Assembly (NCBI GenBank): GCA_018056405.1
Contig: JAGPFT010000178.1
Span: forward strand, 1 to 6,516
Source: Anaerolineae bacterium
GTDB lineage: Bacteria; Chloroflexota; Anaerolineae; Aggregatilineales; Aggregatilineaceae
Direction of reading: 5' to 3'
DNA: 6,516 nt
The notes under the pieces were generated by a model, which saw only the letters and a program-made list of their open reading frames with translations, was not told the origin of the DNA and made no database searches. Position numbers and translations under genes: made by a program. This document shows, piece after piece, positions 1-5,779 of this stretch (positions within the stretch are counted from its first letter, which is position 1; each line of letters begins with the position of its first letter).

Positions 1-393
1 GATCATCGCCTCGTAGGTGGGGAAGCCTGGATCGGGGTAGAGCACTTCGTCGCCCGGCTCGACCAGAGCCAGCGTCGGGAAGAACAGGTTGGGCTTGGCA
101 CCGGGAGCGATGATCACCTGGGCCGGGCTGACCGCCATGCCGCGTCGCCCTCCGGCGTCGGCAGCCAGCAGCTCGCGCAGCTCAACGATGCCGCGCGGCG
201 GATTGTAGCGGGTGCGGCCCTCGGCGATGGCCTTGATACCCGCCAGGCTGATCGGTGGGGCCGTGCGAAAGTCCGGCTCGCCGATCTCCAGGTGGAGGAT
301 GTCCCGGCCCGCCCGCTCCAATTCCTGGGCGCGGGCCAGCACCTGGTAGGCGCCCTCGGCCCGCAGGTCAGCGACGCGCTGCGCGAATGCCAT
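1..393 (-). CDS. Class I/II PLP-dependent aminotransferase, N-terminal part (truncated at window edge)
   Basis: This gene reads leftward from an ATG at 393-391 and stays open to base 1, giving the first 131 residues of a protein that in this family is usually about 380-400 residues long. Visible landmarks are LEIGEPDF (residues 35-42), the substrate-recognising segment of fold-type I aspartate-like aminotransferases; the YNPPRGIVELRELL segment (63-76), the usual 'Y-x-P-x-x-G-x-x-E-L-R' motif; GAKPNLFF (98-105), at the cofactor-phosphate loop; and EPGDEVLYPDPGFPTYEAM (112-130), with the aromatic cofactor-stacking region. The PLP lysine would lie outside the window. The start is supported by AAGGAG eight bases upstream on the minus strand. 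Family members transfer amino groups between amino acids and 2-oxo acids in the cytoplasm. Aspartate is the commonest substrate, but specificity cannot be read from this fragment. The gene is divergent from the methyltransferase operon, so a functional link is not implied. Confidence 0.93.
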   Translation of the reverse strand, partial: MAFAQRVADLRAEGAYQVLARAQELERAGRDILHLEIGEPDFRTAPPISLAGIKAIAEGRTRYNPPRGIVELRELLAADAGGRRGMAVSPAQVIIAPGAKPNLFFPTLALVEPGDEVLYPDPGFPTYEAMI

Positions 394-483
394 GTGTTCT
401 GCTCCTTGTGTGGGTGTGGCAAGAAAACCCCTCTGGTCGCCCGGCCCAACTACGTCGGGGGTACGGCGAGAGGGCGCAGGCTC

Positions 484-512
484 ATTGTGGCCCAGCTTGG
501 CGGCATTGACAA
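484..512 (-). promoter_or_regulatory. Candidate sigma-70 promoter for the aminotransferase gene
   Basis: On the minus strand, TTGTCA (plus-strand 507-512, 5 of 6 to consensus) lies 17 bases before CACAAT (plus-strand 484-489, 4 of 6). The spacing is ideal and the site faces the aminotransferase, leaving an untranslated leader of about 85 bases. The -10 is weak, so this is a sequence-only prediction. Confidence 0.45.
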
Positions 513-594
513 ATGAGCGCCGGGCACGGCGTGCACGAACAACCTGTTGCTAGGGGAAGTTCAGAAATGCCCCCTGAACGCCTCCCCCCTCAAT

Positions 595-621
595 CCCCCC
601 TCCAGCGAAGCTAGAGGGGGG
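595..621. repeat. GC-rich hairpin, left half of palindromic element
   Basis: CCCCCCTC (595-602) pairs perfectly with GAGGGGGG (614-621). After one C/A mismatch the pairing continues for three more base pairs, closing on a GAA loop. No T-run follows on the plus strand, so it does not look like a simple rho-independent terminator. It is part of the larger element spanning 531-721. Confidence 0.65.
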
Positions 622-641
622 ACGATCTGGCAGTCGGCTCT

Positions 642-672
642 CCCCTTCCCCTAGCTTTGCTGGGGGAAGGGG
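642..672. repeat. Strong 14-bp hairpin, right half of palindromic element
   Basis: CCCCTTCCCCTAGC (642-655) pairs with 659-672 over 14 positions, including a single G-T wobble, around a three-base TTT loop. There is no downstream T-tract. It is the mirror-image counterpart of the hairpin at 595-621 and shares its CCAGC-(A/G)AA-GCTAG core in inverted orientation. Confidence 0.7.
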
Positions 673-734
673 CCGGGGGATAGGGGCATTCTGGCGATTG
701 CCCAACAACTCGTTCGTGGACCTGCGGGCGCGTG

Positions 735-761
735 TTGTCTTTTATGCGGTTGTGTTATAGT
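735..761 (+). promoter_or_regulatory. Candidate extended -10 promoter for the first mttB-like gene
   Basis: TGT followed by TATAGT (753-761) forms an extended -10 element (TGn plus 5 of 6 bases of TATAAT). A partial -35, TTGTCT (735-740), sits 15 bases upstream. The spacing is short, but extended -10 promoters depend less on the -35. Transcription would begin near 768, giving a leader of about 38 bases before the methyltransferase start. Confidence 0.45.
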
Positions 762-805
762 TCCCGCTCAAGAGTGCCCGGCCTTACGCTTCCCTGGAGA
801 GTTCC

Positions 806-2260
806 TTGAAGATGTCCCCTGCTGCTCCCTTTGCACCCAGTCTTCCCCCCTACCGCAAGCTCACCGATGCGCAGCTTGCCCGACTCCACGCCGCCAGCCT
901 GGAAATCCTCGAACGGGTGGGCGCTTACCTGCACGACGAGGAGGCGCTGGCCCTGCTGAAGAAAGCGGGCGTGCCCGCGACGGACGGCAACCGCGTGCAC
1001 ATTCCGGCCCGCCTGGTCGAATGGGCGCTGGCCCTCGCGCCCAGGAGCATCACCCTCTACGACCGGCGTGGCGATCCCGTCATGCCGCTGGAGGGCTACC
1101 ACGTGTTCTACGGCCCCGGCTCTGACTGCCTGAACGTGATCGATCTGGACACGGGCCTGCCGCGCCCGGCCACACTGCGGGACGTGGCCGATGGCGTCCG
1201 CCTGTGCGACGCGCTGAAGAATATTGACTTCATCATGTCGTGGTGCATCGCCTCGGACGTGGATCAGCGCCTGGTGGGCCAGTTCCAGATGCGCGAGATG
1301 CTGCGCAACAGCACCAAGCCGAGCATCTTCGTCACCCCGGACTTCGAGAGCATGGTGGACGTGATCGCCATGGCCGAGGTCGTGGCCGGCGGCGCGGAGG
1401 CGCTGCGCCAGAAGCCGATCACCGCCTGCTACATCAACGTCACCGGGCCGCTGCGCCACAACCAGGAATCGCTGCAAAAGCTGCTCTACCTGGCCGAGAA
1501 AGGGCTGCCGACCACCTACATCCCGGTCGTGCTGCGCGGCCTCAACGGACCGGTCACCCGGGCGGGGGCGCTGGCCCTGGCCAACGCCGGCGAGATGGTC
1601 GGCGTGGTGCTGGCCCAGCTCAAGCGCGAAGGCGCTCCGCTGATCATCAGCGGCGGCACAAGCGACACGGTGGACATGCGCACGCTGGTCGGCTCCTATG
1701 CCGCGCCGGAGAACCGCGCCCTGTTCATGGAGATGGCCCACTATCACGGGCTGCCCATGTTCGGCCTGGGCGGAGCCAGCGACTCCAAGCTGCCCGACGA
1801 GCAGGCCGCCGCCGAAGCCGCGCTGACCCTGCTCACCGAGACGCTCGCCGGCACGCATCTGGTGCACGACGTGGGCTACCTGGCGTCGGGCCTGACCGCC
1901 TCCTACGAGCAGATGGTCCTCTGCAATGAACTGATCGCCTGGGTCAAGCGGTTCGCGCAGCCGGTCGAGGTCAGCGACGAAACCCTGGCGCTTGACCTGA
2001 TCTTCGAGAACGGTGCGGACGGCCAGTACCTCAACACGCCGCACACCGGCGAGCACTTCCGCCAGGACTGGTATTCGCGCCTGTTCGACCGGCAGAACAT
2101 CGCCGACTGGGAGAAAGCCGGGAGCACCACCTTGCACCAGCGGGCTGTTGCCCAGGCGCGCAAGCTGCTGGCCGAGCACCAAGCGGAGCCGCTGCCAGCC
2201 GACACGCTGGCGGCCCTTGACCGCATCCTTGAGACAGGCCGCCGGAGGGGCAACACCTGA
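806..2260 (+). CDS. MttB-superfamily (COG5598) corrinoid methyltransferase homologue, non-pyrrolysine
   Basis: The 484-residue product is full length for the trimethylamine methyltransferase MttB superfamily (usually about 470-500 residues, TIM-barrel fold). Recognisable segments are the N-terminal 'LHAASLEILERVG' helix (27-39), YGPGSDCLNV (102-111), NSTKP (168-172), CYINVTGP (208-215), YLAEKGLP followed by the NGPVTRAG loop, SGGTSDTVDMRT (282-293) and GASDSK (323-328). No TAG is read through, so it is not a pyrrolysine MttB; the usual pyrrolysine region, near residue 330, is read by ordinary codons. Characterised non-pyrrolysine relatives (MtgB, MtpB, MtcB types) demethylate glycine betaine, proline betaine or carnitine onto a corrinoid protein; the substrate here is unknown. 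The start is taken as TTG at 806, six bases after GGAG (796-799). An ATG at 812 is the alternative but lies 12 bases from that site. The stop is 4 bases before the oxidoreductase start, indicating one operon. No corrinoid partner is encoded nearby. Confidence 0.9.
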   Translation: MKMSPAAPFAPSLPPYRKLTDAQLARLHAASLEILERVGAYLHDEEALALLKKAGVPATDGNRVHIPARLVEWALALAPRSITLYDRRGDPVMPLEGYHVFYGPGSDCLNVIDLDTGLPRPATLRDVADGVRLCDALKNIDFIMSWCIASDVDQRLVGQFQMREMLRNSTKPSIFVTPDFESMVDVIAMAEVVAGGAEALRQKPITACYINVTGPLRHNQESLQKLLYLAEKGLPTTYIPVVLRGLNGPVTRAGALALANAGEMVGVVLAQLKREGAPLIISGGTSDTVDMRTLVGSYAAPENRALFMEMAHYHGLPMFGLGGASDSKLPDEQAAAEAALTLLTETLAGTHLVHDVGYLASGLTASYEQMVLCNELIAWVKRFAQPVEVSDETLALDLIFENGADGQYLNTPHTGEHFRQDWYSRLFDRQNIADWEKAGSTTLHQRAVAQARKLLAEHQAEPLPADTLAALDRILETGRRRGNT

Positions 2261-2264
2261 AACT

Positions 2265-4085
2265 ATGAGCACGTATGGCGACATCCTGACTGTTGATCTC
2301 ACCACGCAGCGCGTCAGCCGCCAGCCGCTCGCCGAGAGCGTCGTGCGCCAGTACCTGGGCGGGCGCGGCCTCAACACCTGGCATATGCTGGGGGCCGCCG
2401 ACGCCACTATAGACCCGCTCGACCCGCGTAGCGACTTGCTGCTGAGCGTCGGTCTGCTGACGGGCAGCCTCGCTCCCGCCTCGGCGCGGGCGCAGTTTGC
2501 CGCGCGCTCCCCACAAACGGGGCTGCTGGGCACGTCCAACGTGGGTGGGCACTTCGGGGCGGCGCTGCGCCAGAGCGGGATCGCCATGCTGCGCATCACC
2601 GGGTGCGCGCAGACCCCTGTCTCCGTGTGGATCGAGGACGGCGAAGTAGCCATCCACGCTGCCGCGCACCTGTGGGGGCTGGAAGTCCCCCAGACGGTCG
2701 AGGGGCTGCGCGCCCAGGCCGCCCCCGATGTGGAGTTGCGCGCGCTGGCCATCGGGCCGGCGGGCGAGAACCTGGTGACCTTCGCCTGCGTCCTCAGCGA
2801 GAATATGCACGCGGCGGGCCGCACTGGCATGGGCGCGGTGATGGGGGCCAAAAACCTCAAGGCGCTTGTCGTGGCACGCTCTGAGCGTGAGCGCGGGGCG
2901 ACGGGTGATCTTCCTGATCTGGCCCGCCAGTATGCCCGCGAAATCCGCGCGGCGGGGCGCTACGACCTCTACAGCACCACCGGCAACAGCGCCTATATGA
3001 TCGAGAGCAACGAGATGGGTCTGCTGGGTACGCGCAACTTTCGCGAGGTGCAGTTCGAGGGCGTGGAAGCCATCAACGGCGACAAACTGCTGCCCTACGT
3101 CACCCGCTACAAAAGCTGCCATCGCTGCCCGGTGCACTGCAAGGCCGAGGTGCGCATCGAGCACGGGCGCTTCGAGATGATGTTGGGCGAGCGCCCCGAC
3201 ATCGAGCCGCTGATGGGCTTCGGCCCGCGCATCGGCGTGGACGACCCGGAGGCGATTCTCTACCTGTTCAACATGACGAACCGATTCGGCCTGGATGTCA
3301 TGTCCGCCGCCGGCGTGCTCGCCTTCGCCATGGACCTGTACGAGCGAGAGATTCTCTCGTTGCAGGACACGGGCGGCCTGCCGCTGCGCTGGGGCAATGT
3401 GGAAGCGGCCATCGTCCTGCTGGAACAGATCGCGCGCCGCGAGGGACTGGGCGATCTGCTGGCCGAGGGCGTGCGCGAGGCGGCGCAGCGCATTGGCGAC
3501 GGCGCGGAGCGCTATGCCTTCCACAGCAAGGGGCTGGACTTCCCCGGCTACGATCCGCGCAGCGCCCAGGGGACTGCCCTGGCCTACGCCATCTCCAATC
3601 GCGGCGCAGACTATACCAGCGTCTATCCGTCCCTCGAATACTTCTGGACGCCGGAGCAGGGCAAGGCCGCCTTTGGCGATGAGGCGTCCGTGGATCCCCT
3701 CCGCTCAAAGGGCAAGGGGCGCATGGTGCGCTACGCCTACCAGGTCTCCTCGGTGCTGGATGCGCTGGGCGTGTGCAAGGTGCCGATCCTTTCCGTGATG
3801 GGCGACTTCAGCCTGGAGCTGGAAGCGCGCCTGGCGAGCGCCTATACTGGCTGGGACATCACGCCGGACGATCTATTCGCCATCGGTGCGGAGATCATCA
3901 CCGCCGAACGGCGCATCAACCTGCACTATGGCCTGACCCGCCAGGACGACACCCTGCCGGCCCTGTTCCTGGAGGAGCCGGCCCCGTCCGGGCCTGCTGA
4001 GGGCAAGGTGGTGGATTTGGCGCGCATGGTGGCCGAGTATTACGAGGCGATGGGCTGGGACGAGAACGGCGTGCCGCCGGATTGA
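2265..4085 (+). CDS. Aldehyde:ferredoxin oxidoreductase (AOR family, tungsten/molybdenum bis-pterin enzyme)
   Basis: The 606-residue product is close to the length of classical AOR (about 605). The N-terminal domain begins GDILTVDLTTQRV and continues through YLGGRGLN, the usual AOR_N layout, with the pterin-contacting AGRTGMGAVMGAKNLKA segment near residues 188-204. The [4Fe-4S] ligands are visible as Cys285-x2-Cys288-x3-Cys292, with the fourth ligand as Cys504 in DALGVCK (499-505). The two pterin-binding motifs are NRFGLD (339-344) and DALGVC (499-504). A conserved acidic residue, Glu314 in RPDIEP, is present. AOR enzymes oxidise aldehydes to carboxylic acids in the cytoplasm, reducing ferredoxin, and are typical of anaerobes. 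One departure stands out: after SNRGA (444-448), where AORs usually read C-H-L-R, this protein has D-Y-T-S. ATG 2265 is chosen because homology starts there; GGAGGGG lies 14 bases upstream, rather distant. The same frame is open further upstream, but that overlaps the methyltransferase and shows no family similarity. Confidence 0.93.
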   Translation: MSTYGDILTVDLTTQRVSRQPLAESVVRQYLGGRGLNTWHMLGAADATIDPLDPRSDLLLSVGLLTGSLAPASARAQFAARSPQTGLLGTSNVGGHFGAALRQSGIAMLRITGCAQTPVSVWIEDGEVAIHAAAHLWGLEVPQTVEGLRAQAAPDVELRALAIGPAGENLVTFACVLSENMHAAGRTGMGAVMGAKNLKALVVARSERERGATGDLPDLARQYAREIRAAGRYDLYSTTGNSAYMIESNEMGLLGTRNFREVQFEGVEAINGDKLLPYVTRYKSCHRCPVHCKAEVRIEHGRFEMMLGERPDIEPLMGFGPRIGVDDPEAILYLFNMTNRFGLDVMSAAGVLAFAMDLYEREILSLQDTGGLPLRWGNVEAAIVLLEQIARREGLGDLLAEGVREAAQRIGDGAERYAFHSKGLDFPGYDPRSAQGTALAYAISNRGADYTSVYPSLEYFWTPEQGKAAFGDEASVDPLRSKGKGRMVRYAYQVSSVLDALGVCKVPILSVMGDFSLELEARLASAYTGWDITPDDLFAIGAEIITAERRINLHYGLTRQDDTLPALFLEEPAPSGPAEGKVVDLARMVAEYYEAMGWDENGVPPD

Positions 4086-4129
4086 GCGGGCGGCGTTGTG
4101 CTGCGCCGCAGTGCACGGGCGCAGAGATC

Positions 4130-4162
4130 AGACTTCCGAAGTTTCCGAAACTTCGGAAGTCT
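4130..4162 (+). terminator. Perfect 15-bp hairpin after the oxidoreductase, probable terminator
   Basis: Bases 4130-4144 and 4148-4162 are exact reverse complements around a CCG loop, 45 bases past the oxidoreductase stop. The following TTGTTG is only a weak T-tract, so termination may be partial. The arms are built from smaller palindromes (CTTCCGAAG and CTTCGGAAG), so this could also be a copy of a dispersed repeat. Confidence 0.65.
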
Positions 4163-4191
4163 TGTTGTGGCCCGCTCGCCGCGCCGCACGC

Positions 4192-4220
4192 TTGACGCTG
4201 CGGGGATTGGACTCTATAAT
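4192..4220 (+). promoter_or_regulatory. Near-consensus sigma-70 promoter for the second mttB-like gene
   Basis: TTGACG (4192-4197, 5 of 6 to consensus) and a perfect TATAAT (4215-4220) are separated by exactly 17 bases. It lies downstream of the hairpin terminator and about 80 bases before the second methyltransferase. That gene and the PLP enzyme after it therefore form a transcription unit separate from the upstream operon. Predicted transcription start is near 4227. Confidence 0.75.
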
Positions 4221-4224
4221 CTCA

Positions 4225-4249
4225 TATATCAGTTGGTGCCATTGATATA
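4225..4249. promoter_or_regulatory. Candidate operator palindrome overlapping the predicted transcription start
   Basis: TATATCA (4225-4231) and TGATATA (4243-4249) are exact 7-bp inverted repeats with an 11-base spacer, in an AT-rich patch of otherwise GC-rich DNA. A second, overlapping dyad, ATTGA-N5-TCAAT, spans 4241-4255. The position directly after a strong -10 box is where a repressor would block initiation. No regulator gene is in the window, so the binding protein is unknown. Confidence 0.4.
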
Positions 4250-4301
4250 GTCAATCTGGCCCGAAATATAGCAAAACTCACCCCCCTGGAATAGGACAGC
4301 C

Positions 4302-5747
4302 ATGATTGAGACACACGGATTGCGTCAGACCAGCGCTCATTACTCGCGCATGGGGCCGGCGGAGTGCGAGCGGATTCACGCCGGCTGCCTCGAAGTGTTG
4401 GAGCGCGTCGGCGTCGAAGTGCACGACGAGCGCGCCCGGCAGATTCTCGTCAAGGGGGGCGGCAAAGCAGATGGCATCCGCGTCCGGCTGCCGGAGCACC
4501 TGGTGCGCTGGGCGCTCGAAACGGCCCCTTCGCGCATGACCCTCTGCGACCGAAATGGCAAGGTGGCCATGCGCGCCTGGGGCTACAACTCCTACTTTGG
4601 CGGCGGGTCGGACTGTCTCAACATCCTCGATCATCGCACGGGCCAACGCCGGCGGGCCATGCTGCAGGACGTGAAAGAGGCCGCCATCCTGCAAGACGCG
4701 CTGCCCGAAGTGGACTTCCTCATGTCCGCCGTGCTGCCCTCGGATGTGAACCAGCAGGTCTACGACCGCTACCAGATGGAGGCGATGCTCAACCACTCCA
4801 CCAAGCCCATCGTCTTCGTCTCACCGGACTTCGAGGGTTGCGTGGCGGCGGTGGAGATGTGTGAGATTGTCGCCGGCGGTGTTGAGGCGTTCCAGCGCAG
4901 CCCCTTCGCCACCTGCTACATCAACGTCACCTCTGGCCTGATCGCCAACCAGGAAGCCCTGCAGAAGTGCATCTACCTGGCCGAGAAGGGGCTGCCGCTG
5001 CTATATATCCCGATCAACGCCGGCGGCGTCAACTGCCCGGTGACCAGCGCGGGCGTGCTGGCCACGCTCTACGCAGGCGTCTTGCTGGGCGTCGTGCTGG
5101 CCCAGTTGGTGCGCGAGGGCACGCCCGTAGGGACGACTGGCTGGAATGGCGGGCCGTACAACCTGCAGAGCATGGTCGGCAACTACGTGCTGGCCGATGA
5201 GCAGGGCGTGTCTATCGCCATGGGCAAGTACTACAACCTGCCCGTTTTTGGCCTGGCCGGCTCAACCGACTCCAAAGTGCTCGACCAGCAGTGCGGGGCC
5301 GAGGTCATCTACAGCCTGATCTTCGCCCTGCTCTCCGGGGCGAACATCAACCACGACCTGGGCTTCATGGACGCCGGCCTGCAGTATTCCTTCCAACTGC
5401 TGGCGCTGTGCAACGAGCACCTGGGCTTCCTGCGCGCGGCGACAGCGGGCGTTTCCGTCACCGACGACGACCTGGCCCTGGACGTGATCGAGGAGCTTGG
5501 CCCCACCGGAGACTACCTGTCCCACGAGCACACGCTCAAGAACTTCCGGCGGGCGTACCATTCCAAGCTGGTGGACAAGAACGTGTATTCGCAGTGGGAA
5601 CAGCGTGGTGCCACGACCATGGAGCAGCGCGCCGCCGCCTGGGTTGACAAGATTCTGGCCAGCCACGAGCCGCCGCTCCTGCCCGCCGACATTCAGCGCG
5701 ACATCCACAAGATTGTCGAGCGCGAGCTGGCGCGGGTGGGGGGATGA
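4302..5747 (+). CDS. MttB-superfamily (COG5598) corrinoid methyltransferase homologue, second paralogue
   Basis: The 481-residue product is a full-length non-pyrrolysine MttB-superfamily protein and a clear paralogue of the methyltransferase at 806-2260. The two align almost end to end, with shared blocks at YFGGGSDCLN (98-107), NHSTKP, CYINVTSG (205-212), YLAEKGLP, GVVLAQLVREGTP and STDSK (321-325). It differs where the barrel pocket is expected: the region corresponding to GGTSDTVDMRT in the first copy reads GWNGGPYNLQS here (280-290), and the loop after YIP reads INAGGVNCPVTSAG instead of VVLRGLNGPVTRAG. This suggests a different substrate, probably another methylated amine or related compound, with transfer to a corrinoid protein not seen here. 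ATG 4302 is supported by AGGA five bases upstream (4293-4296). It has its own strong promoter and probable operator and is likely co-transcribed with the PLP enzyme 32 bases downstream. No in-frame TAG interrupts it. Confidence 0.9.
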   Translation: MIETHGLRQTSAHYSRMGPAECERIHAGCLEVLERVGVEVHDERARQILVKGGGKADGIRVRLPEHLVRWALETAPSRMTLCDRNGKVAMRAWGYNSYFGGGSDCLNILDHRTGQRRRAMLQDVKEAAILQDALPEVDFLMSAVLPSDVNQQVYDRYQMEAMLNHSTKPIVFVSPDFEGCVAAVEMCEIVAGGVEAFQRSPFATCYINVTSGLIANQEALQKCIYLAEKGLPLLYIPINAGGVNCPVTSAGVLATLYAGVLLGVVLAQLVREGTPVGTTGWNGGPYNLQSMVGNYVLADEQGVSIAMGKYYNLPVFGLAGSTDSKVLDQQCGAEVIYSLIFALLSGANINHDLGFMDAGLQYSFQLLALCNEHLGFLRAATAGVSVTDDDLALDVIEELGPTGDYLSHEHTLKNFRRAYHSKLVDKNVYSQWEQRGATTMEQRAAAWVDKILASHEPPLLPADIQRDIHKIVERELARVGG

Positions 5748-5779
5748 GCGCGGCCCTGCCCCGCAAAGGATAAGCCGCC

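Larger units (their letters stand above)
531..721. repeat. MITE-like or REP-like palindromic intergenic element (about 190 bp)
   Basis: The two ends are imperfect inverted repeats. GTGCACGAAC at 531-540 matches the reverse complement of 712-721 (GTCCACGAAC) at 9 of 10 bases, and further in AATGCCCC (566-573) is exactly inverted as GGGGCATT (683-690). The centre carries two strong hairpins whose tips are near-identical in opposite orientation: CCAGCGAAGCTAG (602-614) and the reverse complement of 651-663 differ at one base in 13. No protein is encoded, and no convincing target-site duplication is seen in the immediate flanks. This pattern fits a non-autonomous miniature inverted-repeat element or a REP-type dispersed repeat, but only genome-wide copy number could establish that. 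Confidence 0.55.

Noticed and set aside
255..516. Small plus-strand open frames opposite the aminotransferase start
   Set aside because: They run antisense to the aminotransferase N-terminus or through the leader, with no motif or ribosome-binding support.
506..534. Plus-strand TTGACA (506-511) as a -35 for a rightward promoter
   Set aside because: The consensus hexamer has no acceptable -10 at 16-18 bases downstream (GCGTGC or similar). The overlapping minus-strand TTGTCA has a better partner.
531..721. CRISPR array or tRNA/ncRNA gene in the divergent intergenic region
   Set aside because: There are no direct repeats with regular spacers and no tRNA cloverleaf landmarks. The structure is explained by inverted repeats and hairpins.
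2013..2264. Upstream in-frame extension of the AOR gene to an earlier ATG
   Set aside because: The extension overlaps the methyltransferase in another frame and encodes a Ser/Thr/Arg-rich stretch with no AOR similarity. Family homology begins directly after ATG 2265.
755..2860. 701-codon open frame on the minus strand across the first methyltransferase and the AOR start
   Set aside because: It is antisense to two genes with clear family motifs, its translation is low-complexity and rich in Arg, Ala, Gly and Val, and it resembles no protein family. Long antisense frames are expected in GC-rich coding DNA.
2031..3524. 497-codon open frame on the minus strand inside the AOR gene
   Set aside because: Shadow frame of the AOR gene with biased His/Arg/Ala/Gln composition and no recognisable motif.
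4241..4255. FNR/CRP-like site in ATTGATATAGTCAAT
   Set aside because: The arms are TTGA-N5-TCAA, a 13-base arrangement one base short of the TTGAT-N4-ATCAA consensus, so it is not assigned to FNR or CRP. It is mentioned only as part of the candidate operator.
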